64,000 nt of DNA from positions 1-64,000 of the forward strand of contig NZ_CP061947.1 in NCBI RefSeq assembly GCF_014838715.1, written 5' to 3'. This DNA is from Algoriphagus sp. Y33. Lineage in GTDB: Bacteria; Bacteroidota; Bacteroidia; Cytophagales; Cyclobacteriaceae. The translations under genes and the position numbers were made by a program. Position 1 is the stretch's first letter. Each line of letters starts with the position of its first letter. The notes below the pieces were generated by a model that was not told the DNA's origin, did no database searches, and saw only the letters and a list, made by a program, of their open reading frames with translations. Positions 29,848 through 41,042 of this stretch are shown here, in pieces.

Positions 29848-31806
29848 ATGCGAAGAAAAATTTTAGTTAAACTGCTTTTTGCAGGGGCATTGCTCGCAGG
29901 AGTCAGCAATTCTTTTGCCCAAGAAGTAAAAGAAAATAACCAAAAAGAATTTGGTGAATTTATCGACAGAAAGGGGACATATACCCGGTCTGCATCGGGT
30001 AAGCCTAACGTTGGATATTGGCAAAACAAAGCTGATTATCAGATTGCGGTAACGCTGGACGATGAGGCACACACGCTTAGCGGGAATATCACCCTTACTT
30101 ATACCAACAATAGTCCTGAGACACTGGATTTCATCTGGATGCAGATGGAGCAAAACAGGTTTACTGAAGATTCCCGCGGCACGCTTACTACTCCTATCCA
30201 AGGGAATCGTTACAATGGTGATACGGACGGAGGATTTGATGTGACTAATCTACAGGCAAAAGTCGGCTCTAAAGGATCTGTTTCTACCAAGCACATTGTG
30301 TCTGATACCAGGATGCAAGTGTGGTTTAACGAACCAATCCCGGCCAAGGGCGGGAAAGCGACAGTTTCTATGGATTTCTCTTTCAAAGTTCCGGTGCAAG
30401 GAATGGACAGAATGGGAAGACTTGAAGTTGAGGATGGCTGGGTCTATGCCTTTGCGCAGTGGTATCCTAAGGTAGCTGTATTCGACGATGTGGAAGGCTG
30501 GAATGTGGAGCCTTATCTGGGAGCCGGAGAGTTCTACTTGGAATACGGGGATTTTGATTACCAAGTCACAGTTCCCTTTGACCACATTGTGGTGGGTTCC
30601 GGTGAACTTTTGAATCCAAAGGAAGTCTTGAGCAAAGAACTTCAGAATCGATACGCCAAAGCAAAAGACAGTGATACTACCGTAATGCTGATATCTGCGG
30701 ATGAGTTAGGCAATACGGAATTGACCAGACCTAAGCAAGATGGAACCGTCACCTGGCGCTTTGCTATCCAAAATAGCCGTGATGTGGCTTTTGCCACCTC
30801 TAAGGCGTTTATCTGGGATGCAGCGAGAATCAATTTGCCTAGTGGAAAGAAAATTTTGGCACAGTCTGTTTATCCCAAAGAATCCAATGGGGTAGAGGCT
30901 TGGTCAAGGTCAACCGAATATAGCAAGGCATCCATTGAGCATTATTCTGCTATGTGGTTTGAGTTCCCATATGCGACTGCAACAAACGTGGCGGCAGACA
31001 TAGGAGGAATGGAATATCCGGGCTTAAACTTCTGCAGCTACAATTCCAAGGGTGAGGGACTTTGGGGAGTGACTGATCACGAGTTTGGTCACAACTGGTT
31101 CCCTATGATCGTGGGTACCAATGAGCGTCGCTATGCATGGATGGATGAAGGTTTCAATACTTTTATCAACCACTACAGCACGCTGGCATTCAATGATGGT
31201 GAGTACCCATCCAACTTGAACGAAACCCGTAGATACTTGAACTTCTTCACTAGCGAGACCAGAGAGGGAATCGATACGTATCCTGACGTGGTTAATATCA
31301 ATAATCTGGGAATGCTTGCTTACAATAAGCCAGCATTCGGCCTGCTAATGCTGAGAGAATATGTTCTGGGGCATGAGCGTTTCGACAATGCATTCAAATC
31401 TTACATTAAGACCTGGGCTTACAAGCATCCGCAACCTTCAGATTTCTTCAACCATATCGAAAATGTAGCCGGCGAGAACCTGTCTTGGTTCTGGCAGGGC
31501 TGGTTCTATGGGACTGGCAATATTGACTTGGCTGTAAATGCTGTTATTCCATATGCCGGCAATTATGTGATTGTCCTTGCCAATAAAGGGGATATGCCAA
31601 TGCCGGTGAAATTGGAAATTACTTACGAAGACGGTACAAGCGAGCGTAAGATGCTACCTGTAGAAATCTGGCAGCGCGGCGATATCTGGAATTACTTGCA
31701 TAAGACAGACAAGCAAGTGAAGTCTGTAGTAATCGATCCTGAAAAACTTCTTCCGGATGTGAATCTTGGAAATGATAGCTGGCCACAGCATGTATACGAA
31801 GATTAA
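29848..31806 (+). CDS. Exported M1-family metallopeptidase
   Basis: 652-aa zinc aminopeptidase-like protein with signal peptide (about 1-25, ending SFAQ). An N-terminal beta-domain of the M1 type precedes the catalytic domain with HEFGH at 411-415 and the third zinc ligand Glu434 (WMDEGF), the normal 18-residue spacing. DIGGMEYPGL corresponds to the substrate-binding GxMEN motif in altered form. It ends with a beta-rich domain. Transcribed divergently from the TonB receptor and followed by two hairpin terminators. Likely peptide degradation in the periplasm or at the surface. Confidence 0.92.
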   Translation: MRRKILVKLLFAGALLAGVSNSFAQEVKENNQKEFGEFIDRKGTYTRSASGKPNVGYWQNKADYQIAVTLDDEAHTLSGNITLTYTNNSPETLDFIWMQMEQNRFTEDSRGTLTTPIQGNRYNGDTDGGFDVTNLQAKVGSKGSVSTKHIVSDTRMQVWFNEPIPAKGGKATVSMDFSFKVPVQGMDRMGRLEVEDGWVYAFAQWYPKVAVFDDVEGWNVEPYLGAGEFYLEYGDFDYQVTVPFDHIVVGSGELLNPKEVLSKELQNRYAKAKDSDTTVMLISADELGNTELTRPKQDGTVTWRFAIQNSRDVAFATSKAFIWDAARINLPSGKKILAQSVYPKESNGVEAWSRSTEYSKASIEHYSAMWFEFPYATATNVAADIGGMEYPGLNFCSYNSKGEGLWGVTDHEFGHNWFPMIVGTNERRYAWMDEGFNTFINHYSTLAFNDGEYPSNLNETRRYLNFFTSETREGIDTYPDVVNINNLGMLAYNKPAFGLLMLREYVLGHERFDNAFKSYIKTWAYKHPQPSDFFNHIENVAGENLSWFWQGWFYGTGNIDLAVNAVIPYAGNYVIVLANKGDMPMPVKLEITYEDGTSERKMLPVEIWQRGDIWNYLHKTDKQVKSVVIDPEKLLPDVNLGNDSWPQHVYED

Positions 31807-31810
31807 AAGA

Positions 31811-31836
31811 AAATCCCGGATGAAAGTCCGGGATTT
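31811..31836 (+). terminator. Terminator of the M1 peptidase gene
   Basis: AAATCCCGGA / TCCGGGATTT stem of 10 bp and TTTT tail, starting 4 bases after the stop codon. Confidence 0.9.
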
Positions 31837-31893
31837 TTTATTGATTTTTTTGTCAGGATTTGTTATCGGGAGACTCCAAATACATTTATAGAA

Positions 31894-31922
31894 AAAAGCC
31901 AGCATTTTATGCTGGCTTTTTT
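31894..31922. terminator. Bidirectional terminator between M1 peptidase and VOC genes
   Basis: AAAAGCCAGCA / TGCTGGCTTTT hairpin with an A-run on one side and a T-run on the other, 26 bases beyond the minus-strand VOC gene stop; it can serve both strands. Confidence 0.85.
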
Positions 31923-31947
31923 CTTGCTCTGATCCATTCGACAAAGC

Positions 31948-32379
31948 TCAATAATCATCATTGATTTCTAACCAGAGACCATCAGGATCCTGAATGTAAA
32001 TTTGGCGGATACCATCCACACGGGTAGTGATTTTTCCCTTTTCTCCAGGCCAGCTTTCAAAGGGGTGACCTGTATCTTCAAGTGTTTTGATGAAAGCATC
32101 CATATCTTTCATGCTGAAGCATAGATGGTTCACTTTGGAGATTTGTGTCGGAATATTAGGTGCCTCGATGATGTGGAGTGCCGCTCCTCCTCCGATATCA
32201 TACCAAGCATGTAAGCCATCTTTGAAGGGCTCTTCAATTTCCTCCAACCCGACTATTTTCTGATAGAATTCCTTGCTGGAATTTAAGTTGCTTACATGGA
32301 CAGCGATGTGATTGACTTTGATTTGGGCAAAAGTACTCATAGTGATTCCTAGCAATATAAAGGTGAATAGGGCTTTCAT
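31948..32379 (-). CDS. Exported VOC-superfamily (glyoxalase/dioxygenase-fold) protein
   Basis: 143 aa with a signal peptide (about 1-19, MKALFTFILLGITMSTFAQ). The rest is one glyoxalase/bleomycin-resistance-fold domain: KVNHIAVHVSNLNSSKEFYQ, GAALHIIEAP, VNHLCFSMKDMDAFI and the final QIYIQDPDGLWLEIND with the conserved metal Glu. Candidate ligands are the His of HIAVHV, the His of NHLCFS and the last Glu. An exported VOC protein is unusual but not unique in Bacteroidota. Substrate unknown. Confidence 0.88.
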   Translation of the reverse strand: MKALFTFILLGITMSTFAQIKVNHIAVHVSNLNSSKEFYQKIVGLEEIEEPFKDGLHAWYDIGGGAALHIIEAPNIPTQISKVNHLCFSMKDMDAFIKTLEDTGHPFESWPGEKGKITTRVDGIRQIYIQDPDGLWLEINDDY

Positions 32380-32463
32380 GGATTTTTGGATCGTAGATTA
32401 AATTGGAAAGCTTAATGTTAGTGTATTTGGGGATAGATTGAAAATAAATTCAGATAATAAACA

Positions 32464-32493
32464 AGAAAGCATCCGTCCCGACGGATGCTTTCT
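32464..32493 (-). terminator. Terminator of the ctpA-like gene
   Basis: A 13-bp stem (AGAAAGCATCCGT with complement at 32481-32493), 4-base loop, starting 26 bases beyond the S41 protease stop on the minus strand. Confidence 0.85.
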
Positions 32494-32519
32494 TCTTCTT
32501 AACTTAAAGAAGTTACTTG

Positions 32520-34172
32520 TTATTCTTCCTCTTCTTTATGGAGGTCTGTAGCTAAGGCTAATTTCTCTGCTTCATCAAACAGCTTAATGGCTTGGAGATA
32601 GATTTCATTGATGTCATTCACCACTTTGTAAAAAGCACTGTCATCAAAGATTTGCCTTCCCAAATGTGCTTTTACAAGGATTTTTAGATAGTCTTTTGAT
32701 TTGTTGAAGTCAGCTGCATCAAATTCGACCTTGTTCTTTTTGCCATATTCTACCAATTTATTAAGCATTGCATCACTTACGGTATAGTCTGTGTAGTATT
32801 GATCCAAACTCATGTTTTCGAAGCTGGATTTGTTTTCATTCACAAAGTCAAGAATAAACTCTCTGGATGAATCAGAATTGAAAAGCTTACTTACATAGGA
32901 CGAAGACATGGTGGTATCCCATGGCACGAAGTAATCAGGCATAATACCTCCACCTCCGTATACTGTTCTGCCTTTTAGTGTTTCGTATTTCAGGCTGTCA
33001 TTGAAGGTGATGCTGTCCGCCGAGAAAAATTCTCCATGCTCGTACCGCTGGATCCAGTCCCTTTCGTATGCTTCGTAGTTCGCACCGTATGGTTTTTGAA
33101 TTGATCTTCCGGAAGGTGTAAAATATCTTGCAATCGTCAGCCTTAGTTCAGCTCCATCGGAAAGATCGATAGGCATTTGGACTAAGCCTTTCCCGAAGGA
33201 TCTTCTACCTACGATCAAGCCTCTGTCATTATCTTGAATGGCTCCGGCCAGAATCTCCGACGCCGATGCAGAACCTTCATTTACGAGAACGATTACAGAA
33301 CCTTCCTCAAAAATCCCCGGCTTGAACGCATATGCTTTTTGATTGTATTGCTCCACTTTTCCTTCCTGGGACACAATCAGAGCTTTTTCTCCCAATAGTT
33401 CATCTGCCATGTTGATGGCTGCGCCCATGTATCCGCCGGGATTTCCCTGAAGGTCAATAACGAGTTTTTTCATCCCTTTGCTTTTCAAATCAGTAATGGA
33501 AGCTTTGAACTCCTCGTAAGTGGTAGCAGCAAATCTGGTTACTTTGATGTAGCCGATTTCATTATTTACCATATAGGATGCATTGATGCTGTACTGAGGA
33601 ATTTTGTCACGGGTTATCTTGTATTCGATAAGGTCTTTTTGATTTTTGCGTTTCATGTCCACCACTACCACAGAACCTTTTGGCCCCCGCAGTTTTTCGA
33701 ATACATCGCGATTAGTCACGCCGACACCCGCTACGTTTTCTCCGTCTACCCGTATGATTTGATCTCCCGATTGGATTCCCAGTGCTTCAGAAGGCCCGCC
33801 CGTAAGGGGAGCGACCACGTAGATTGTATCCCGTATGATTCCGAATTCCACACCAATACCATCGAATTCTCCGTCCAGTTGGGATTTTGCCAATGAAGCA
33901 TCTTTTGCAGGTATATAGCTTGAGTGCGGATCCAAATGTTCCAGCATTTTATTTATGCCATATTCTATCAGCTCGTTGGTATTGACACTGTCCACATAGT
34001 CTCTGTTGACATAGGTCATAATTTCCTGCAGCTTGTAAAGTGCAGCCCTCAGATCATTTTGATTTCCTTTTGGCTCAGCAAAAGTTGCCCCAATCCAGAT
34101 TCCTGCAGAAATGGCCAAGGCCAGAATTATAGGAAGCCTGATTTGGGATTTCGTGTTTTTTGTCTCGCTCAC
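32520..34172 (-). CDS. C-terminal processing serine protease (CtpA, S41)
   Basis: 550 aa. An N-terminal membrane segment or signal anchor (about 13-32) is followed by an S41 N-terminal region, a PDZ domain (about 95-180; GEFDGIGVEF, GDQIIRVDG) and the protease core. The Ser/Lys dyad is Ser303 in GSASASE and Lys328 in SFGKGLVQ, spaced 25 residues apart as in the family; Gln332 fits the third catalytic residue. A helical C-terminal extension ends in an acidic tail HKEEEE. It trims or degrades envelope proteins. A 55-nt near copy of part of this gene lies at 7695-7749. Confidence 0.95.
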   Translation of the reverse strand: MSETKNTKSQIRLPIILALAISAGIWIGATFAEPKGNQNDLRAALYKLQEIMTYVNRDYVDSVNTNELIEYGINKMLEHLDPHSSYIPAKDASLAKSQLDGEFDGIGVEFGIIRDTIYVVAPLTGGPSEALGIQSGDQIIRVDGENVAGVGVTNRDVFEKLRGPKGSVVVVDMKRKNQKDLIEYKITRDKIPQYSINASYMVNNEIGYIKVTRFAATTYEEFKASITDLKSKGMKKLVIDLQGNPGGYMGAAINMADELLGEKALIVSQEGKVEQYNQKAYAFKPGIFEEGSVIVLVNEGSASASEILAGAIQDNDRGLIVGRRSFGKGLVQMPIDLSDGAELRLTIARYFTPSGRSIQKPYGANYEAYERDWIQRYEHGEFFSADSITFNDSLKYETLKGRTVYGGGGIMPDYFVPWDTTMSSSYVSKLFNSDSSREFILDFVNENKSSFENMSLDQYYTDYTVSDAMLNKLVEYGKKNKVEFDAADFNKSKDYLKILVKAHLGRQIFDDSAFYKVVNDINEIYLQAIKLFDEAEKLALATDLHKEEEE

Positions 34173-34341
34173 AGCTTTCTCTTTCAGTTGGTTATATTTC
34201 TTTATTGTTATGGTAAACTACCCAAATTCCCCCTGTTTTTAAGGAGTCATTTGATAAAGCTAACAAATGTTTATACGAGGGGTGGGTATAATGGCTCAAT
34301 TTATTCCCCTTTTTTCTGTTAAAAAAAATTATTTTTGCAAC

Positions 34342-35100
34342 ATGCGAACTGTTGATGACTTTGAAAAGGCCTTAGTGGGAGATTTGGTTTCTGAAAACTA
34401 TGTCTTTGCTTCTGTGCTGCATTATTTCGGAATCAGCTTCTATCAATACCCTACGGAGTCGCTTGAGGTGGTTTGCAAGAAACATAAAGTGCATTCCAGC
34501 CAGTTGATTACAGAGCTGGAATCATGGGCTCAACGGAAGGAGCCTTCCACCGAAGAGCTTTACCTAAATCCGATAGAAATTTTGGTTGCATACCTGAAAA
34601 AGAAGCACTATTACTTTGTGCGACAGGAATTGCCTTTTCTTTCCAATATCATCTCCGGAATAATACCGGAACCCCGGTTTGCTTCTTTGATGGCAGATCT
34701 TCGGATTATGTTTCCATTGTTTGTGGAGGATTTTATTCATCATATTCACGAAGAGGAAAGCAGGCTGTTCAAGAGAATTGAATTGCTTCAGGATATTGAA
34801 GAGAACAGATTTTCTCTGAAGGATGCGATTACGATTTTGGAAAGGGATCCCGTTCACCTGCTGGCCGATCAGCACGAGATTCATGAGGATGAGATGGAAG
34901 GAATTAGGAGACTGACCACTGATTATTCGTTGGAGCCGAATGCCCCGCTTACCATGAAAGTGCTTTATCATGAGTTGCAGAATTTCGAGCACGAACTAAG
35001 GATTCATGCAAAGATTGAAGATGAACTCCTTTTTCCGAAGGCTGTAGAGCTGGAAAGAGAAGCACTACGTCAAATTCGTAAAAAAACGGGGAAAAACTGA
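34342..35100 (+). CDS. Hemerythrin-domain protein related to RIC/ScdA iron-sulfur repair proteins
   Basis: 252 aa from the ATG at 34342. The N-terminal 60 residues resemble the ScdA N-terminal domain (VSENYVFASVLHYFGISF, then LEVVCKKHKVHSSQLITELE), but the usual Cys-Cys pair after the Ile-x-Phe is replaced by YQYP. A C-terminal hemerythrin-like four-helix domain follows with His and Glu ligands in DFIHHIHEEESRLF, HEIHEDEMEGI and FEHELRIHAKIEDELLFPKA. RIC proteins repair Fe-S centres after nitrosative or oxidative stress; whether this variant keeps that role is unclear. It overlaps the ruvX start by one base. Confidence 0.8.
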   Translation: MRTVDDFEKALVGDLVSENYVFASVLHYFGISFYQYPTESLEVVCKKHKVHSSQLITELESWAQRKEPSTEELYLNPIEILVAYLKKKHYYFVRQELPFLSNIISGIIPEPRFASLMADLRIMFPLFVEDFIHHIHEEESRLFKRIELLQDIEENRFSLKDAITILERDPVHLLADQHEIHEDEMEGIRRLTTDYSLEPNAPLTMKVLYHELQNFEHELRIHAKIEDELLFPKAVELEREALRQIRKKTGKN

Positions 35101-35513
35101 TGCCCAGAATACTTGCGATTGATCTGGGAACTAAAAGAACGGGGCTAGCCGTTACCGATTCACTGAAAATGTTGGCCAATCCTTTGGAGACTATCGAGAC
35201 TTCTAAGCTTCTCGATTATCTAAAAAGCTACTTCATAAAAGAAGAAGTGGATACCCTGGTCCTTGGCTACCCTAAGAGATTGAATGGTCAGGACAATGAG
35301 ATGACTCCCAAAGTGATTACCATGAAGGACAGGCTTTCAAAGGCTTTTCCGGATAAAAGAATTGAACTTGTTGATGAACGGTTCACTTCCAAAATGGCCA
35401 TGCAGAGCATGATTTCCATGGGAAGTAAAAAGAAAGACAGAAAAGAAAAAGCCGGGAACTTAGATAAGGTGAGTGCGGCAATTATTCTACAATCCTATTT
35501 AGAGAGACAATGA
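35100..35513 (+). CDS. ruvX: Holliday junction resolvase-like / pre-16S rRNA nuclease YqgF
   Basis: 137-aa RNase H-fold nuclease. Active-site Asp in RILAIDLGTKRTGLAVTD (Asp7), a second acidic residue in LVLGYPKRLNGQ, and the ELVDERFTSKMA segment, then DKVSAAIILQSYLE with the last Asp. The family processes the 5' end of 16S rRNA and was first proposed as a Holliday junction resolvase. It overlaps the genes on both sides (TGATG at the start, ATGA at the end), forming an operon with the RIC-like gene and def. Confidence 0.94.
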   Translation: MPRILAIDLGTKRTGLAVTDSLKMLANPLETIETSKLLDYLKSYFIKEEVDTLVLGYPKRLNGQDNEMTPKVITMKDRLSKAFPDKRIELVDERFTSKMAMQSMISMGSKKKDRKEKAGNLDKVSAAIILQSYLERQ

Positions 35514-36064
35514 TTTACCCAATAGTTGCCTACGGTAACCCTATATTGAAGAAAGAGGCAGAAGAAATTACCGAAGGCACAGCACTTGACGAACTGATCA
35601 AGAATATGTTTGCCACTATGGATAATGCCAGTGGAGTAGGGCTTGCGGCACCTCAAATCAATCAGGGTATCAGCCTTTTTGTGATCGATAGCACGTTGAT
35701 GCTGGACGAAGATGATGAAGAAGTCGGAATTCGAAGGGCTTTTATAAATCCGATAATTTTGGATGAATATGGGGATGATTACAGCTTCGAGGAAGGATGT
35801 CTGAGTATTCCTGAAGTCCGAGCGGAGATCACGCGTCCGGAGACATTGACTATCGAGTATTACGATGAAAACTGGAATCTGAAGGAGGAGGAATTCTCAG
35901 GGATGACAGCTCGTGTGATTCAGCATGAATACGATCACTTGGAAGGAATTCTATTCGTGGACTACCTGAAAGGCCTGAAGAAACGACTGGTAAAATCCAA
36001 GTTGATTGATGTAAGTAAGGGTAAAATATCCACTGATTACCGAATGATTTACCCGCTAAAATGA
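35510..36064 (+). CDS. def: Peptide deformylase
   Basis: Removes the N-formyl group from nascent proteins using Fe or Zn. The 184-aa protein has all three motifs: GVGLAAPQI at 42-50, EGCLSIPE at 95-102 with the metal Cys97, and HEYDH at 139-143 with the two metal His and catalytic Glu. It overlaps ruvX by 4 bases and the next gene by 4 bases. The length is typical. Confidence 0.97.
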   Translation: MIYPIVAYGNPILKKEAEEITEGTALDELIKNMFATMDNASGVGLAAPQINQGISLFVIDSTLMLDEDDEEVGIRRAFINPIILDEYGDDYSFEEGCLSIPEVRAEITRPETLTIEYYDENWNLKEEEFSGMTARVIQHEYDHLEGILFVDYLKGLKKRLVKSKLIDVSKGKISTDYRMIYPLK

Positions 36065-36858
36065 TCAAAGCAGACCAACTCACCATAGCACTTGTACAAA
36101 CGGATCTTCATTGGAAAGATAAAGTTGCCAATCTGGCTATGCTGGAAGAGAAGCTTTGGGGAGTAGAAGAGGGAGTTGATTTGATTATCCTGCCGGAAAT
36201 GTTTCCCACAGGATTTAGCATGGATGCAGCTGAACTCGCTGAACCCATGAATCTTACTGTCTGCAAGTGGATGCGACAGATCGCTGAACAGAAAAACACC
36301 ACCATTACGGGAAGTGCGATTATCAATGTGGACGGGAAGTTTTACAATCGCTTACTTTGGGTGAGTCCTGACGGAATGATTCAGCACTATGACAAGCGGC
36401 ATCTGTTCAGAATGGCAGAAGAAGGGAAGTCTTTTACTGCGGGAGAACGGCTGCCGGTTTTTACTTTGCAAGGCTGGAAGATTTGTCCACAGGTTTGCTA
36501 TGATCTTAGATTTCCTGTCTGGTCTAGAAATAGGATGATCGGTGGGGAATTGGCCTATGATCTTATTTTTTATATTGCCTCATGGCCGGCAGCGAGAGTT
36601 TCCGCTTGGGATGCGCTTTTGCCGGCAAGGGCTATAGAGAATTTGTCTTATTCCATTGGGGTGAATAGAGTGGCAGAGGATGGGAATGGAATAGCGTACA
36701 ACGGACATTCTGCCGTCTATGACTTCAAAGGGAATCAGCTTAGTTTTTTGGGAGAAAGCGAGAAAATCACCCTTGTGACCTTGGAGATGGAGGCACTGGA
36801 TGGCTATCGGGAGAAATTTCCGGCTTGGATGGACGCAGATGATTTTTTGGTCAAGTAA
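36061..36858 (+). CDS. Omega-amidase / nitrilase-superfamily hydrolase (YafV-like)
   Basis: 265 aa. The nitrilase triad is visible: Glu46 (LPEMFPTGFS), Lys112 (HYDKRHLF) and Cys146 (PQVCYDLRFPVW). The context GEXFPTGF and RHLFRMAEE is typical of the YafV/omega-amidase branch, which hydrolyses alpha-keto acid omega-amides such as alpha-ketoglutaramate for metabolite repair. It is the last gene of the RIC-ruvX-def operon, overlapping def by 4 bases. No terminator was seen directly after it. Confidence 0.88.
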   Translation: MIKADQLTIALVQTDLHWKDKVANLAMLEEKLWGVEEGVDLIILPEMFPTGFSMDAAELAEPMNLTVCKWMRQIAEQKNTTITGSAIINVDGKFYNRLLWVSPDGMIQHYDKRHLFRMAEEGKSFTAGERLPVFTLQGWKICPQVCYDLRFPVWSRNRMIGGELAYDLIFYIASWPAARVSAWDALLPARAIENLSYSIGVNRVAEDGNGIAYNGHSAVYDFKGNQLSFLGESEKITLVTLEMEALDGYREKFPAWMDADDFLVK

Positions 36859-37035
36859 TCCTTTTTTCAGACAGTCAGTACTTTATGCGAGCGGAATTTG
36901 AAACAAGGATATTTTCCGTATTTTAGCCGCGATATTTTAAGACCCTGTTTCTCTTTTTCCATTCCATTTTGAAGTAAAATGAGTAAGACCGAAGAATGGT
37001 CGATTGAAGATTCCGGGTGTAACTAGCCTTTTTGA

Positions 37036-39279
<2,244 letters not shown>

Positions 39280-39297
39280 TTATCGATTTTCACAAAA

Positions 39298-39322
39298 AAA
39301 CCGGGCGAAATCCCGGTTTTTT
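39298..39322 (+). terminator. Terminator of icd
   Basis: AAACCGGG / CCCGGTTT hairpin (loop about 6) with a run of eight T, 18 bases after the stop. Confidence 0.9.
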
Positions 39323-39643
39323 TGTTTATGCAATTCATTGAGAAGAAAATATAGCCTGTTTTTTATTTCCCAATCCAAAAATCACGTTTCACAAATTGGA
39401 TTATTTCTCCTCAAAACCCAAAAAAACACTTTCATTTACCTTCATGAAATCCTTGATCACTGATGCGTAAATACATTCCCTCCAAATGGATAAATACGTA
39501 GCCAGTTTTTTTGCTGGGCTATGGTTGCTGTTTCAAACGTTAAAAATTGCCTAATTCAGATTTCAAAATAGGCAAAAGCATTGTAAAATGAGATTTTTCA
39601 GAATTTTTAAGAAAAAAATAATCATCGAAATCGATTGTATTTA

Positions 39644-39688
39644 ATCTGGCTTTTATTGGATTGCCAGATAGTTTGGGCTAGCCAAATA
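39644..39688. promoter_or_regulatory. Inverted repeats upstream of gapA, candidate operator
   Basis: A 7-bp perfect inverted repeat ATCTGGC / GCCAGAT (39644-39650 and 39663-39669, loop 12) is followed at once by the near-palindrome TTTGGGCTAGCCAAA (about 39672-39686). They lie roughly 100-145 bases upstream of the gapA start. A regulator site or a leader hairpin are both possible. Confidence 0.35.
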
Positions 39689-39724
39689 AATGTAATAACT
39701 TAGCCATCCCAGAGAGATTTTTAG

Positions 39725-40795
<1,071 letters not shown>

Positions 40796-40818
40796 GTCTT
40801 TCTTAATCCATATTATGA

Positions 40819-40847
40819 AGCCGTCCACTTAAGTGGGCGGCTTTTTT
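40819..40847 (+). terminator. Terminator of gapA
   Basis: AGCCGTCCACTT / AAGTGGGCGGCT hairpin (one G-T pair) followed by TTTTT, 24 bases after the stop. Confidence 0.9.
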
Positions 40848-41042
40848 GCTGTAATTATTTTTAACCACAGTGGGCACGGTGATTTTCGTAGTGGGTAGGG
40901 TTCGTGATATCCAGACGTAATTTTTATGGTGGGCGTTATCCCGCTTCTCCTAAAGCTGGATCTACTTGGAAGGCACTTTGGTCTTGCAGCTTTATAAGGA
41001 AGGAAATGAGGGAGTAGACGTTATTCCTGATAATTATGTGAT

